This document shows, piece after piece, positions 1 to 11,127 of a stretch of DNA of 64,000 nucleotides; position 1 is the stretch's first letter; the number at the start of each line of letters is the position of its first letter. Below the pieces are notes generated by a model. The model saw nothing but the letters and a program-made list of their open reading frames with translations, made no database searches and had not been told where the DNA came from. The position numbers and the translations under genes are program-made. The stretch covers positions 522,624,618 through 522,688,617 of the forward strand of contig CM046882.1 of NCBI GenBank assembly GCA_025667525.1, in the 5' to 3' direction. Origin of the DNA: Glebionis coronaria (lineage: Eukaryota > Streptophyta > Magnoliopsida > Asterales > Asteraceae).

Positions 1-1532
1 CTAATGAGACGTGATCAAGATATGATCCACCACGAACACATACACTATAATTAAGATATTCTCCCATCCTTTTTGTCCCATATGGCTGGCGGATATGGAG
101 TCCCCCTAGGGCTTCCTTATGTTTTTCTTGTGTTTGTTAAATGGAAAATAATACTATGCGTGTGTTTATTTTTGTTTCCTTAAGTGGACCGGGCCTTGGC
201 CCTTTTAGCTTGTAAGGGTTTAAAGAAGTTTAAACATGGAGCCCATGTTGTTATTTCGTGTTATATTTCATATTCCCGTGTGTTCGTGTATTTGTGATTT
301 TAGTTACTTTCATGGTATATCGTGTCTTGTCGTATTTTAAATATACGTAGATACTTCTCGTGCATTAAAATTAATTATACGTAAATGCTTGTTGTGATTT
401 AATTATATAATCTTCGTGATATAATTAAAGTATGTGTTTTTACTTGTCGTGAACTTCATGATTTTTAATTCTGTCATATCTTGTCATGTCGCATTTAATG
501 TACGTATTAATTTGTCGTGATTATATTAAATAATAAAAGTTTTAAATTCATGGTATTTTTATGCGGGTTTTACACGGCGTCTCATAATATGTGTCTGGAA
601 AAACATATATCTGATAAAGGAAGATGCCGGCTCGTTTGCCTTGGCGACTTATGATGGTTGTTAAATAACATTTGCCACTGATGCTTATCAAGCTTGGCCC
701 GGAATGGCGCAAATGATCTCAGTATTTACCCGAATCTACCGGAACCGTGTCGGCGTGCCACCAATATTATATTTGCTATTTATTGCATCCGAAGGTATGC
801 AAAGTGTACATTTAGAATTTGCGGTGATTTAATGAAATTATTTTGGGCCGCAAGGAACATCTCAGCAGTCAAAGTAAACTGTGACATTTTTTTGTTTACC
901 TTTTTTGGTCTTATAAGAGTTGACGATGTTTGTCGTTATAAGTTTTCGATCAGCTGTGATCCTATTTCTCGCTCTTAAAAATAACAATTCCCAATTGTTC
1001 AGGTACTACTTCAACGCTAAGCTTTCATCACAGAGATTTGAAATACTCTTAAAAAGGTGAACGAGATTTATGCAAAATGTAAGTAATCTTTATATCTTAT
1101 TGGTACATATTCTCTTTTCTTTTTATGCGTTTGCTAAATGTGTTACTTTTAAAGGTTGAATTTCGTATCATCTTCATCGAAATTGCTCTTGGAGAACTGA
1201 ATTAAAAAGTACAATTTAAGTGAAAAAGTACATTTTGATTTATGTGTACTAAGTTCAACGATGCGAAAGATTTTAATTTTGTTAATGGGTAATTGGTATA
1301 GACAAATCTAAGTGATACATTGGTTCAAATTGCTTGGTGTTGAGCTTCACATATAAAGTTCATAATGTTCACTCACAAATACTTTAAAAGGCACTTGATT
1401 TTGATTACATGTCATTTGAGAAAGTATTTGAAATAAGAATCAGTACGTAGTGCTATTGAAAAATCTTAATAACAGATCTTACGTATTTCAATAGAATTTT
1501 GAACCCCTATTAACCATAAGGTGGAATATGTC
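1..1532. other. Left flank, no gene recognised
   Basis: This AT-rich stretch has no ORF that resembles a known protein. The longest plus-strand ORF (694-978, 94 codons) shows no recognisable domain and has the composition expected by chance. The first 250 bases are somewhat less AT-rich and could be the 3' end of a transcribed unit lying outside the window, but nothing here proves it. The stretch ends at the TG of the first Athila-like LTR. The last five bases before it (ATGTC) would be the left target duplication, but no matching right copy is visible. Confidence 0.5.
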
Positions 1533-2036
1533 TGATAGGTGTGTAAACACCCATCTTTTCTACCACTTAATTACAATAATAACCGGACCAAAACGTGTAT
1601 TTTATGTCTTTTATGTCGGAATTATGCGTGGTTTGTGTTTTTGTTGTGATTTAGGACGAAAAGGTGAAAAGTGGAGAAAACACGGGAATTCACGGGCATT
1701 TACGGACTTTTATTGAAGAAAAAGATGAAAGACTGAGTCAAGAAGTCAAGAGTGTAAAAAGAACGGAAGTCCACGACCAATTCTGAAGATTTATCGAAGA
1801 AAAAGTCAAAAGACGGAAGTTTATCAAAAGCCGAAGAATTCAAGTCTATTTTATTGAAGAATTTAAAGACGAGTTCAAAAGAAATCCCAAGCCACAAGTC
1901 ATTATAGTCCAAGTTTAAAGAAGATTAGAAGGAAAAATGACTAATGATGCAATTAATGAAGAATATATGCTTAAGGGACTTAATCCCGCAATTAACAAGA
2001 AATGAAGGAGGGGAGGAAGCTTCCTTAATCCTCCCC

Positions 2037-2044
2037 TATAAATA
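2037..2044 (+). promoter_or_regulatory. TATA box of first LTR
   Basis: TATAAATA follows a C-rich stretch and is the only good TATA box in the LTR. It would place transcription start near 2070, making the first 535 bp U3. The same box occurs at 9434-9441 in the second LTR. Confidence 0.7.
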
Positions 2045-2522
2045 GCATTAGTTGTTAATCATTTGTTGTTGTTGGATAGCTTGACAAACTATCTCTTCCA
2101 TTTTTAATTACCTTGCACCTTTAATTACTTGTCCATTTAATTACCTTGTTTTGCACCTTAATTACCATTTAATTTCAAGTAAGTTTTTCTTTTAATTCTT
2201 GTTAATCTTTATCTTTATCTTGTTAATCTCATTCTACCTTTCTTTAATCTTTGTGTTGATTTGTTTATGTTCATGATCTTAATTTTTGTTGATTTATTTA
2301 AGTGGGTTTTAATTATTTTGATTATCTTGTTTAGTTTTATTGTTTTGGATTGATTGTTTATGCTTAATAGTTGTTTATTTACTTGTTTGATTTAATCTTT
2401 TTGTTGATTTGGTTAAGTTTTTGTTAAATTCGTGCTTTATATTATCCCTTGTTCTTCGGATCTTGTTACTGTTCTTTCTCTGGACGCAGCCCCAAGTATT
2501 CCGCATAAGGGTTTAGCAGTGA

Positions 2523-3072
2523 GCACTATTCGGAATATCCATTATTCCGAATAGGGAAGGTTTTCCGAATAGGAAATATTCCGAGTAAGGCCATTATTCC
2601 GTATAGGGCAATATTCCGAATAGGGTGACAATATTCCGAATAGAGCTATATTCCGGATAGTGAATTTATTCCGAATAGGGGAAATATTCCGAATAGAGCT
2701 GACTTTCCGAATAGGCCTGGATATTCCGAATAGGAAGTTTATTCCGGATAGAGCACTTATTCCGAATAGGGACAGATATTCCGAATAGGGGAAATATTCC
2801 GAGTAGACTAAATATTCCGAATAAGGATAGTATTCCGAATAGGGCATTATTCAGGATAGGTGACATATTCCGAATTGCCATATATTCCGAATAGGAAGTT
2901 TATTCCGGATAGAGCACTTATTCCGAATAGGGACAAATATTCCGAATAGGGGAAATATTCCGAGTAGACTAAATATTCCGAATAAGGATAGTATTCCGAA
3001 TAGGGCATTATTCAGGATAGGTGACATATTCCGAATTGCCATATATTCCGAATAGGGTTTATTCCGGATAGA
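2523..3072 (+). repeat. Short-unit tandem array, core ATTCCGAATAG, in LTR1
   Basis: More than twenty-five degenerate copies of ATTCCGAATAGG or close variants (CCGGATAG, CCGAGTAG) occur every 15-22 bases with varying spacers. A block of 161 bp starting at 2721 is repeated almost exactly from 2882, so the array grew by segmental duplication as well as by single units. Minus-strand ORFs through the array are a by-product of the period and are not genes. The array lies in the transcribed part of the LTR. Confidence 0.9.
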
Positions 3073-3485
3073 GCTTATTTTTAGTTTCTTTAATTTTAGT
3101 GTTTAAGTTTCTACCTTGTTATTCGAAGCTTTATTTTTCCCGCCTTTTTCCTTACTCGCACTTTAAGTTTATTTGCCTTAGTTTAAAATTTAGTTTTAGT
3201 TGCATTTTAAGTTTGCCTTAGTTAGATTTAAGTTTGCGTTATTTAATTTAGTGCCCTTTAAGTTTAGTCTTGCTTTTTAATACTTGCACATTTATTTTAA
3301 TTAGAGTTAGATTTACTTTTAAGTCATTTACTTTAATTGTTCTGCACATTTTATTTACTACAACGACACATCTTTGTTTCACCAAAGATCAATAGAGTCA
3401 CACATTAAACACAAGTTTTTCAATTCGAAGAGAACAACACAACGAACTTAATTTTTATACAGGGTGTAAAAAGCCGTGTATCAAA

Positions 3486-3501
3486 TGGCGCCGCTGCCGG
3501 G
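3486..3501 (+). other. Primer-binding site (tRNA-Asp type)
   Basis: TGGCGCCGCTGCCGGG begins two bases after the LTR end. It resembles the complement of the 3' end of plant tRNA-Asp, the usual primer of Athila-type elements. Confidence 0.75.
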
Positions 3502-3730
3502 TCTTTTCGTAAAGATCAACAGTTTTTTGTGAGAGACACGTTGCTTTTTGGGATCCGCTCACTTGTGAACGTTATTTTTCTTGCATAAAAAATTAAAAAA
3601 TCATAAAAATTAAAAATTGATAAAAATCCATAAAAATTAAAAATTTCAAAAATCCAAAAAGAATTTATCTTTATTGTGTATATATATTGTCTTTGCGTTT
3701 GGTTTCTTTTTCTTTTGCATTTTCAGGTGT

Positions 3731-6700
3731 ATGCGTACTAGATCTTCTAATTATCAAGAGCCCAAGCCTCAAGAAGATTTAGATATGGCAGGTGTTAACA
3801 ACAACAACATTCCACCGAACCACAATAATAATAATAATAACAACAATGCTCTTCCACAGCCCGATCTTCGGACCATGGAGGAACTTTGTCAACCAACCAT
3901 GTTTGGACGAGGAGGACCGATTGCGCCGATGCAAATCAACGCTCCTGAGTTTTCGTTGAAGCACCACATGATTCAGCAAGTACAAACAAACCCATTTCGT
4001 GGATTGCCTGATGATGATGCCAACAAACACCTCGACAAGTTCATTACAATCACCCAAAGCATGAAGTTGCCTGGGGCCACAATGGATGTTCTCCGCCTAC
4101 AACTCTTCCCACATACTTTATCGCATCATGCCGAGAAATGGTTTGATCGTCTCCCGAAGAATTCTATTCACACTTGGGATGATATGACTCAACGCTTTCT
4201 ATCGCGCTACTTTCCACCATCCATGGTCACAAGCCTTCGCAATCAGATCAGCGGTTTCATGCAAGATCCCGATGAATCTCTTTTTGACGCTTGGGAGAGA
4301 TATAATGTCTTGATCGATAGATGTCCAAACCACAACATGCTTCCCGTCACATTGATTGATACTTTCTACAACGGATTGACTTTTCGAGATCGTGATACGA
4401 TCAATGCAGCCGCCGGTGGCACATTCATGAAAAGGAGACCCGAGGAGTGTAGAGAGTTATTTGAGAACATGACTACCCACCACAAGAACTGGGATTCCTC
4501 TGCTTCTTCTAGGAACAACCCGAGAGTCAATGTTTCTTCTACCTCAGCAACCCCTGAGATGACCGAACTCACCCGCATGATGGCTGAAATGAGCAAAAGT
4601 ATTACGCTTCTCGCTTCAAACCAACAACAACAACAAGTTAAAGCGGTTGCTAATCCTTGTGAAACATGTGGCGGTCCTCACTCATACACCGATTGTCCTT
4701 CGACACAAGGAAATACGGAAAATGTGTATGCAGCTTACGGTAATTATTCACCGGAAAATTACCAAGCTAGACAACAAGGGGATAGAAATCTGTTGAGCTA
4801 CCGTTCAAACAATTACCTTTCACCCGGTTTTTCTCCTCAAAACCAAAACCCCGCCAACAACTACAATAGAAGCAACCAAATCCCACCTCGTGCTTCTAAC
4901 CCTTATCAACCACCCACCCAACAACACCCACCCATTAATCCCGATGTTGACACCATCATGAGAACTCAAGGTGAGCAAATCAAGAATCTACAGAGCCAAA
5001 TAATCAATTTGAAAGGAGATATCTTGAAGCAAGGTAATGACATCAGAACCGAGGTTCGTGATAATCTTCAATCCTCCTTCATCACTCAAACAACTGAATT
5101 AAAGAATCTGTTGGCTAGTTTCTTGCCCGAAGCTCAACCTTCTTCTTCTTCGGGTTCTCTACCTTCAAACACCGTCACAAATCCGCGAGCTAATGTGAGT
5201 GCTATCACTACGCGTAGTGGAATTACCATTGTCAATCCACCTGACCCACCACCATCATCTACACCTCCTCCTCCACCATATATCCCTACTCCTCCTACAC
5301 CTAGTGTTAGTACACCATTACCGTCTCCGCCTCGTCATGACGATGTATCTCGGAAGGACCCTTCAACATCACAACCTTCACCTAACCCTTATCAACCTAG
5401 AATCCCATACCCTTCTCGCATAGGCAAGACCAATGATCTAACCAAGAATGACTGCCAAGTATCGAAATATGTGGATATGCTATCTAAAATGACCATCAAC
5501 ATTAGCCTTGTTGAAGCACTTTGCCACATGCCGAAATTTGTCAAAGCATTCAAGGAATTGCTTAGCAAGAAAGAGAAGTTGATTGAACTCGCCAACACAC
5601 GATTAAATGAAAACTGCTCCGCAGTCCTTCTTAGAGAACTTCCGGAAAAACTTGGAGATCCCGGTCGTTTTGTGTTGCCTTGCGTGTTCAACAAAACTGA
5701 AGAATTTACTGCCCTTGCTGATCTCGGGGCTAGTATTAATTTGATGCCACTCAGTGTTTGGAAAACACTATCATTACCCGATCTCATTCCAACAAAGATG
5801 ACTCTCGAACTTGCAAATCGCACTCTCGCTTACCCCGTTGGTATAGCCGAAGACGTGTTTATCAAAGTTGGCACATTTACTTTCCCGGTCGATTTTGTCG
5901 TAGTTGATTATGAAATGGACCCTCGTATTCCTTTAATACTTGGTCGGCCATTCTTGAGAACCGGACGAGCTTTAGTAGATGTGGCCGAAGGTGAGTTAAT
6001 CTTACGAGTCGGGGATGATTCAAAAGTTTTTAAAATGGGGAAGCTTACAGGCAAATCCTTTGGAGGCCGAGAATCAGTGAATATGATAAATGTGCTCGAT
6101 GACTTTACCGTCTATGACAATCCTCTATTCGAGTCTTCCACTGATAATCCACTCTTTGAAGATAATGTGGATGATTCTCACTCTACTTTGGACGCTTCCC
6201 CCATTTTTGATTCACCACCGGTCTTTGATGCTTATGATGATGATTCTAGCTCAGATTCGGATGATTTTGATTATATTTCTGAGTATCCCGAGCTGCCCAC
6301 TTTCGATGATTTTGATGAGACTGATACTCTCTCGAGCGATTCTTCACATGATGAAGATCCTCCGCCATCACTCGATCCTACTTTGGATGATTATTCATTT
6401 GAGGAAGATTTCTCTGAATTTCTCAACACATACTTCCCTCATGAGAGTGATGCTCCTCCTTTGGACTTTGAAGAGTATCGTCTTGATCCTACTTTGGATT
6501 TGATGAGCATTTTGTCCAAGGAGAAGAAATCGGTCGACACCGAAATCCGTTGCACTTATGATTTGACACCTCTTTGTCCCCCTTCTGAGGACAAGGTTGT
6601 GCTTCTTTGCGGATCTTCTTCACACTCGGCTGAGCCTGAGTGCTATTTTCCCTTAAAGGAAAAGGTGTTCGACCCCGGTATTGAAGTCTTTAAGCCATCT

Positions 6701-6916
6701 CAGTATCCACCTGATGAAATAAAAGGAAAAATCTTTGGACCCATTGAAGACATGCTTGCACCACTTCATCCTTGCTTCTACTGTGCTCCATCACTACTTA
6801 AGGGAACCTTGCCACTTCTCTTTTGGCTTGCCTTGTTCGCCTTAAGTTCTTGTTATTTGATGGATGAAAACTATGTCTTTGATCCGGGTGGATATGTCTC
6901 ATGCTTCTTCCGTTGA
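3731..6916 (+). CDS. Gag-protease polyprotein of Athila-like element
   Basis: This ORF encodes about 1061 residues from the ATG at 3731. An upstream in-frame ATG at 3674 would add 19 mostly hydrophobic residues, but the later start follows a T-rich stretch ending in CAG and gives a normal basic Gag start (MRTRSS). A retrotransposon Gag domain spans about residues 85-250 and includes HAEKWFDRLP. A zinc-knuckle-like CX2CX3HX4C lies near residue 310, followed by a Pro/Ser-rich linker. A retropepsin domain has DLGAS near residue 664 and ILGRPFL further on. Where reverse transcriptase should begin there is instead an Asp/Ser-rich acidic region (about 790-920) and a C-terminal tail with one hydrophobic stretch (LLFWLALFALSSCYL). 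The product would assemble particles and process itself, but copying needs enzymes from another element. Confidence 0.88.
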   Translation: MRTRSSNYQEPKPQEDLDMAGVNNNNIPPNHNNNNNNNNALPQPDLRTMEELCQPTMFGRGGPIAPMQINAPEFSLKHHMIQQVQTNPFRGLPDDDANKHLDKFITITQSMKLPGATMDVLRLQLFPHTLSHHAEKWFDRLPKNSIHTWDDMTQRFLSRYFPPSMVTSLRNQISGFMQDPDESLFDAWERYNVLIDRCPNHNMLPVTLIDTFYNGLTFRDRDTINAAAGGTFMKRRPEECRELFENMTTHHKNWDSSASSRNNPRVNVSSTSATPEMTELTRMMAEMSKSITLLASNQQQQQVKAVANPCETCGGPHSYTDCPSTQGNTENVYAAYGNYSPENYQARQQGDRNLLSYRSNNYLSPGFSPQNQNPANNYNRSNQIPPRASNPYQPPTQQHPPINPDVDTIMRTQGEQIKNLQSQIINLKGDILKQGNDIRTEVRDNLQSSFITQTTELKNLLASFLPEAQPSSSSGSLPSNTVTNPRANVSAITTRSGITIVNPPDPPPSSTPPPPPYIPTPPTPSVSTPLPSPPRHDDVSRKDPSTSQPSPNPYQPRIPYPSRIGKTNDLTKNDCQVSKYVDMLSKMTINISLVEALCHMPKFVKAFKELLSKKEKLIELANTRLNENCSAVLLRELPEKLGDPGRFVLPCVFNKTEEFTALADLGASINLMPLSVWKTLSLPDLIPTKMTLELANRTLAYPVGIAEDVFIKVGTFTFPVDFVVVDYEMDPRIPLILGRPFLRTGRALVDVAEGELILRVGDDSKVFKMGKLTGKSFGGRESVNMINVLDDFTVYDNPLFESSTDNPLFEDNVDDSHSTLDASPIFDSPPVFDAYDDDSSSDSDDFDYISEYPELPTFDDFDETDTLSSDSSHDEDPPPSLDPTLDDYSFEEDFSEFLNTYFPHESDAPPLDFEEYRLDPTLDLMSILSKEKKSVDTEIRCTYDLTPLCPPSEDKVVLLCGSSSHSAEPECYFPLKEKVFDPGIEVFKPSQYPPDEIKGKIFGPIEDMLAPLHPCFYCAPSLLKGTLPLLFWLALFALSSCYLMDENYVFDPGGYVSCFFR

Positions 6917-8929
6917 TGATCAAGGTCGAGTCAGGCTCACTACTCGGTAACAAAAAGAAGCGCTTCTTGGGAGGCAACCCATGCATCTATCTTTCCGCTT
7001 TCTTTACCATAAGTGTAGGGGGACCCTTTGGTTTGCTATTTCCTCTCCTCACTTCTTAATCAGGGATTCGAGCTTCAATGATCCACTTTTGATGATTCTT
7101 GACGACCCGTGATTCCGTGTTCTACTTCTTCCCGGTTCTATCCTAAACTCTTTTCGATTCACTATTTTATATTTTCTCAATATTAAAATAGGAATCTCTT
7201 TAGTTGTCTTTTCCTTAGCAAGATTTAAACAACGTGCACAATGTCCTAAGTGTAGGGGAGTTTACTCCCACATGCTTAAACATTGAGGACAATGTTTATC
7301 TTAAGTGTAGGGGGGACTTCTATCGAAGTTAAGTGGTCTTTTCCTTGTATTTGTCCTCAGTTTAACCGGAAAATCAATTTTTCGACATTTTTCAAATTTT
7401 TTGATCTATTTTGGCCTATTAGTTTTTCCTTTGTATAGTTATTTTCTTTCTTTGCTAGAATAAATGTTAATAAGTGGTTTTAATTTTTAAACGTTGTGAA
7501 TCTTTTGACTCAATCCGAGTTTACTCTAGCTAGTATCCTTAACATGTTTAAGTCAAGTTTTGCTAGGCTTTTATATAGGGAGCTATAAAACGCGAAAGTC
7601 TTAACTCTCACGGGTTAAGAACAAGAACTTTTCGCAAGTTCCTATAATTGATCCTAGAGAGTCGTTTATCAAGGAAACTTTAAAATGCGATTTCTAAACT
7701 TGAAAAAGTCTAAGAATTTGCAAGATCCTATAGGCGACTCGAAAACCCAAAACTTTGATTTAATAGGCTAAGTATCCACGAGTCTCATTACTTGAGATTT
7801 TAAACTGTGGAGAACGAGAGATGATAGAGCCAATTATAAGTTCGGTATTCTTTCGTGAATTTATGTGAGTTAATTATAAGCCTATTCTCCCGTCGCTTGC
7901 TAATAATTTATCTGCTAATAAATAAGGTTGTACGATTTGAAAAGTTACTTAGCTACTAGCCCCAGATCGTTTAAAAGTTGCTCGGTATGGATTAGAGTTC
8001 ATAGCCAAGGCATAACTTATTAAAGCGGGATTCGAAGATTGGCGAGTCCGAAAAGGCCCTAACAAGGCATGAGGGCTATATTTTGTTGCTAAAGATCCAA
8101 AGTGATGTGAAGAATCATTTATCAAAAATCAATATGAAGGATCGAGACACACGACGAAAAGCAAATACTCCCCAAAAGTCATGGAGAAGTGTATCCGAAA
8201 AGACCCTAGCAAGGTATGAGGATAAATAGATCCAAGTCATAAAAGGAGGCGGATCGTTGTATATCAAAGTCCAAAATAAAGATTGGAGAAAAATAAAGAA
8301 GTCGTGGTCCAAGTATGAATCTCTCAAAACGTCAAGTGAAGAAATTCCTATATGAAGAGAAGACCATTATTTCATGAACATCTCTCAAAGATTTGAAGTA
8401 TGAAGTCGCTGCCAAATATCGGTCCGAGAAAGGTCTCAAATCGCGAAACGAGTTATGCCAAGATATGAACTTTATGAGGTCCCGAGAAGCAGTTTTAAAA
8501 TATTTGGTCCTTTAGCTAACTATTGATTAAATCGTTCACTTTATTTTCAGACTTAATAACTATCGAACTAAGTCAAACAATGCATCCTCGTGATCATTCA
8601 AGACAACAATAAAATATAAGAGATACACCTAGGAATAAGGGAGTCTAAGTGAATAATTGGCCCAAATGAGTTCGTGTTAGTTTACTAACTTATAATAACA
8701 ATGATCTCGTTTTTAAGCTTGGTTTGGAGAAAGTGAAAACTTGAGGATGATGATTATTCATGACATTTCCAAAACCCAAGGTATGCTTTTGATTTCTTTA
8801 TTTTGTATGTTTTTAATTTTCTATTTCTTTAATAAAGGCCAACGTGGATTGATTATGATGAAAAGTGTAATCTTGCTTTGTAACTAATGCATTGCATGAG
8901 GACATTGCAATGGTCAAGTGTAGGGGATT
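6917..8929 (+). other. 3' non-coding internal region with repeated polypurine motif
   Basis: Two kilobases lie between the gag-protease stop and LTR2 without a credible ORF, where an autonomous Athila element would carry pol. The motif AAGTGTAGGGG recurs near 7009, 7247, 7298 and 8914. The last copy directly abuts LTR2 and is the functional polypurine tract. The copies near 7298 and 8914 are each preceded by a short GAGGACA-containing sequence, so they are duplicated units. Confidence 0.75.
8914..8929 (+). other. Polypurine tract
   Basis: The purine-rich AAGTGTAGGGGATT immediately precedes the TGATA start of the second LTR, the position required for plus-strand priming. Confidence 0.75.
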
Positions 8930-9433
8930 TGATAGGTGTGTAAACACCCATCTTTTCTACCACTTAATTACAATAATAACCGGACCAAAACGTGTATTTT
9001 ATGTCTTTTATGTCGGAATTATGCGTGGTTTGTGTTTTTGTTGTGATTTAGGACGAAAAGGTGAAAAGTGGAGAAAACACGGGAATTCACAGGCATTTAC
9101 GGACTTTTATTGAAGAAAAAGATGAAAGACTGAGTCAAGAAGTCAAGAGTGTAAAAAGAACGGAAGTCCACGACCAATTCTGAAGATTTATCGAAGAAAA
9201 AGTCAAAAGACGGAAGTTTATCAAAAGCCGAAGAATTCAAGTCTATTTTATTGAAGAATTTAAAGACGAGTTCAAAAGAAATCCCAAGCCACAAGTCATT
9301 ATAGTCCAAGTTTAAAGAAGATTAGAAGGAAAAATGACTAATGATGCAATTAATGAAGAATATATGCTTAAGGGACTTAATCCCGCAATTAACAAGAAAT
9401 GAAGGAGGGGAGGAAGCTTCCTTAATCCTCCCC

Positions 9434-9441
9434 TATAAATA
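9434..9441 (+). promoter_or_regulatory. TATA box of second LTR
   Basis: TATAAATA lies at the same offset as in the first LTR and could drive transcription into the truncated second internal region. Confidence 0.65.
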
Positions 9442-9919
9442 GCATTAGTTGTTAATCATTTGTTGTTGTTGGATAGCTTGACAAACTATCTCTTCCATTT
9501 TTAATTACCTTGCACCTTTAATTACTTGTCCATTTAATTACCTTGTTTTGCACCTTAATTACCATTTAATTTCAAGTAAGTTTTTCTTTTAATTCTTGTT
9601 AATCTTTATCTTTATCTTGTTAATCTCATTCTACCTTTCTTTAATCTTTGTGTTGATTTGTTTATGTTCATGATCTTAATTTTTGTTGATTTATTTAAGT
9701 GAGTTTTAATTATTTTGATTATCTTGTTTAGTTTTATTGTTTTGGATTGATTGTTTATGCTTAATAGTTGTTTATTTACTTGTTTGATTTAATCTTTTTG
9801 TTGATTTGGTTAAGTTTTTGTTAAATTCGTGCTTTATATTATCCCTTGTTCTTCGGATCTTGTTACTGTTCTTTCTCTGGACGCAGCCCCAAGTATTCCG
9901 CATAAGGGTTTAGCAGTGA

Positions 9920-10469
9920 GCACTATTCGGAATATCCATTATTCCGAATAGGGAAGGTTTTCCGAATAGGAAATATTCCGAGTAAGGCCATTATTCCGTA
10001 TAGGGCAATATTCCGAATAGGGTGACAATATTCCGAATAGAGCTATATTCCGGATAGTGAATTTATTCCGAATAGGGGAAATATTCCGAATAGAGCTGAC
10101 TTTCCGAATAGGCCTGGATATTCCGAATAGGAAGTTTATTCCGGATAGAGCACTTATTCCGAATAGGGACAGATATTCCGAATAGGGGAAATATTCCGAG
10201 TAGACTAAATATTCCGAATAAGGATAGTATTCCGAATAGGGCATTATTCAGGATAGGTGACATATTCCGAATTGCCATATATTCCGAATAGGAAGTTTAT
10301 TCCGGATAGAGCACTTATTCCGAATAGGGACAAATATTCCGAATAGGGGAAATATTCCGAGTAGACTAAATATTCCGAATAAGGATAGTATTCCGAATAG
10401 GGCATTATTCAGGATAGGTGACATATTCCGAATTGCCATATATTCCGAATAGGGTTTATTCCGGATAGA
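9920..10469 (+). repeat. TTCCGAA-core tandem array in LTR2
   Basis: This is the counterpart of the array at 2523-3072, with the same unit order and the same 161-bp internal duplication. Even this repeat-rich DNA has not diverged visibly between the two LTRs. Confidence 0.9.
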
Positions 10470-10882
10470 GCTTATTTTTAGTTTCTTTAATTTTAGTGTT
10501 TAAGTTTCTACCTTGTTATTCGAAGCTTTATTTTTCCCGCCTTTTTCCTTACTCGCACTTTAAGTTTATTTGCCTTAGTTTAAAATTTAGTTTTAGTTGC
10601 GTTTTAAGTTTGCCTTAGTTAGATTTAAGTTTGCGTTATTTAATTTAGTGCCCTTTAAGTTTAGTCTTGCTTTTTAATACTTGCACATTTATTTTAATTA
10701 GAGTTAGATTTACTTTTAAGTCATTTACTTTAATTGTTCTGCACATTTTATTTACTACAACGACACATCTTTGTTTCACCAAAGATCAATAGAGTCACAC
10801 ATTAAACACAAGTTTTTCAATTCGAAGAGAACAACACAACGAACTTAATTTTTATACAGGGTGTAAAAAGCCGTGTATCAAA

Positions 10883-10898
10883 TGGCGCCGCTGCCGGG
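10883..10898 (+). other. Second primer-binding site
   Basis: This is the same tRNA-Asp-like site as at 3486, at the start of the second internal region. It confirms that 10881 onward is a true LTR-internal junction and not random flank. Confidence 0.75.
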
Positions 10899-11127
10899 TC
10901 TTTTCGTAAAGATCAACAGTTTTTTGTGAGAGACACGTTGCTTTTTGGGATCCGCTCACTTGTGAACGTTATTTTTCTTGCATAAAAAATTAAAAAATCA
11001 TAAAAATTAAAAATTGATAAAAATCCATAAAAATTAAAAATTTCAAAAATCCAAAAAGAATTTATCTTTATTGTGTATATATATTGTCTTTGCGTTTGGT
11101 TTCTTTTTCTTTTGCATTTTCAGGTGT

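Larger units (their letters stand above)
1533..3483 (+). repeat. First LTR of the Athila-like element
   Basis: The LTR starts TGATA and ends TATCA, so the terminal TG and CA lie inside a 5-bp inverted repeat. It has exactly the same length (1951 bp) as the copy at 8930-10880 and differs by about three substitutions by eye. A TATA box lies at 2037-2044. The tandem TTCCGAA-core array at about 2523-3072 is therefore downstream of the expected transcription start and should be transcribed. The primer-binding site follows two bases after the LTR end. Confidence 0.93.
8930..10880 (+). repeat. Second LTR of the Athila-like element
   Basis: This copy is 1951 bp with the same ends as the first LTR. 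By eye it differs at only about three sites, near 9085, 9693 and 10600. It is the 3' LTR of the first internal region and also sits where the 5' LTR of the second, truncated internal region would be. Confidence 0.93.

Noticed and set aside
2542..3042. Minus-strand ORFs with repeating YSEY/SIRN motifs in the Athila-like LTR (and the copies at 9939-10439)
   Set aside because: They are overlapping frames through the short-unit array. The same peptides appear in shifted frames, as expected for a repeat and not for a gene.
2523..3072. CRISPR-like array
   Set aside because: Units are degenerate, spacers are short and repeated, and the host is a plant nuclear genome. The array lies in an LTR.
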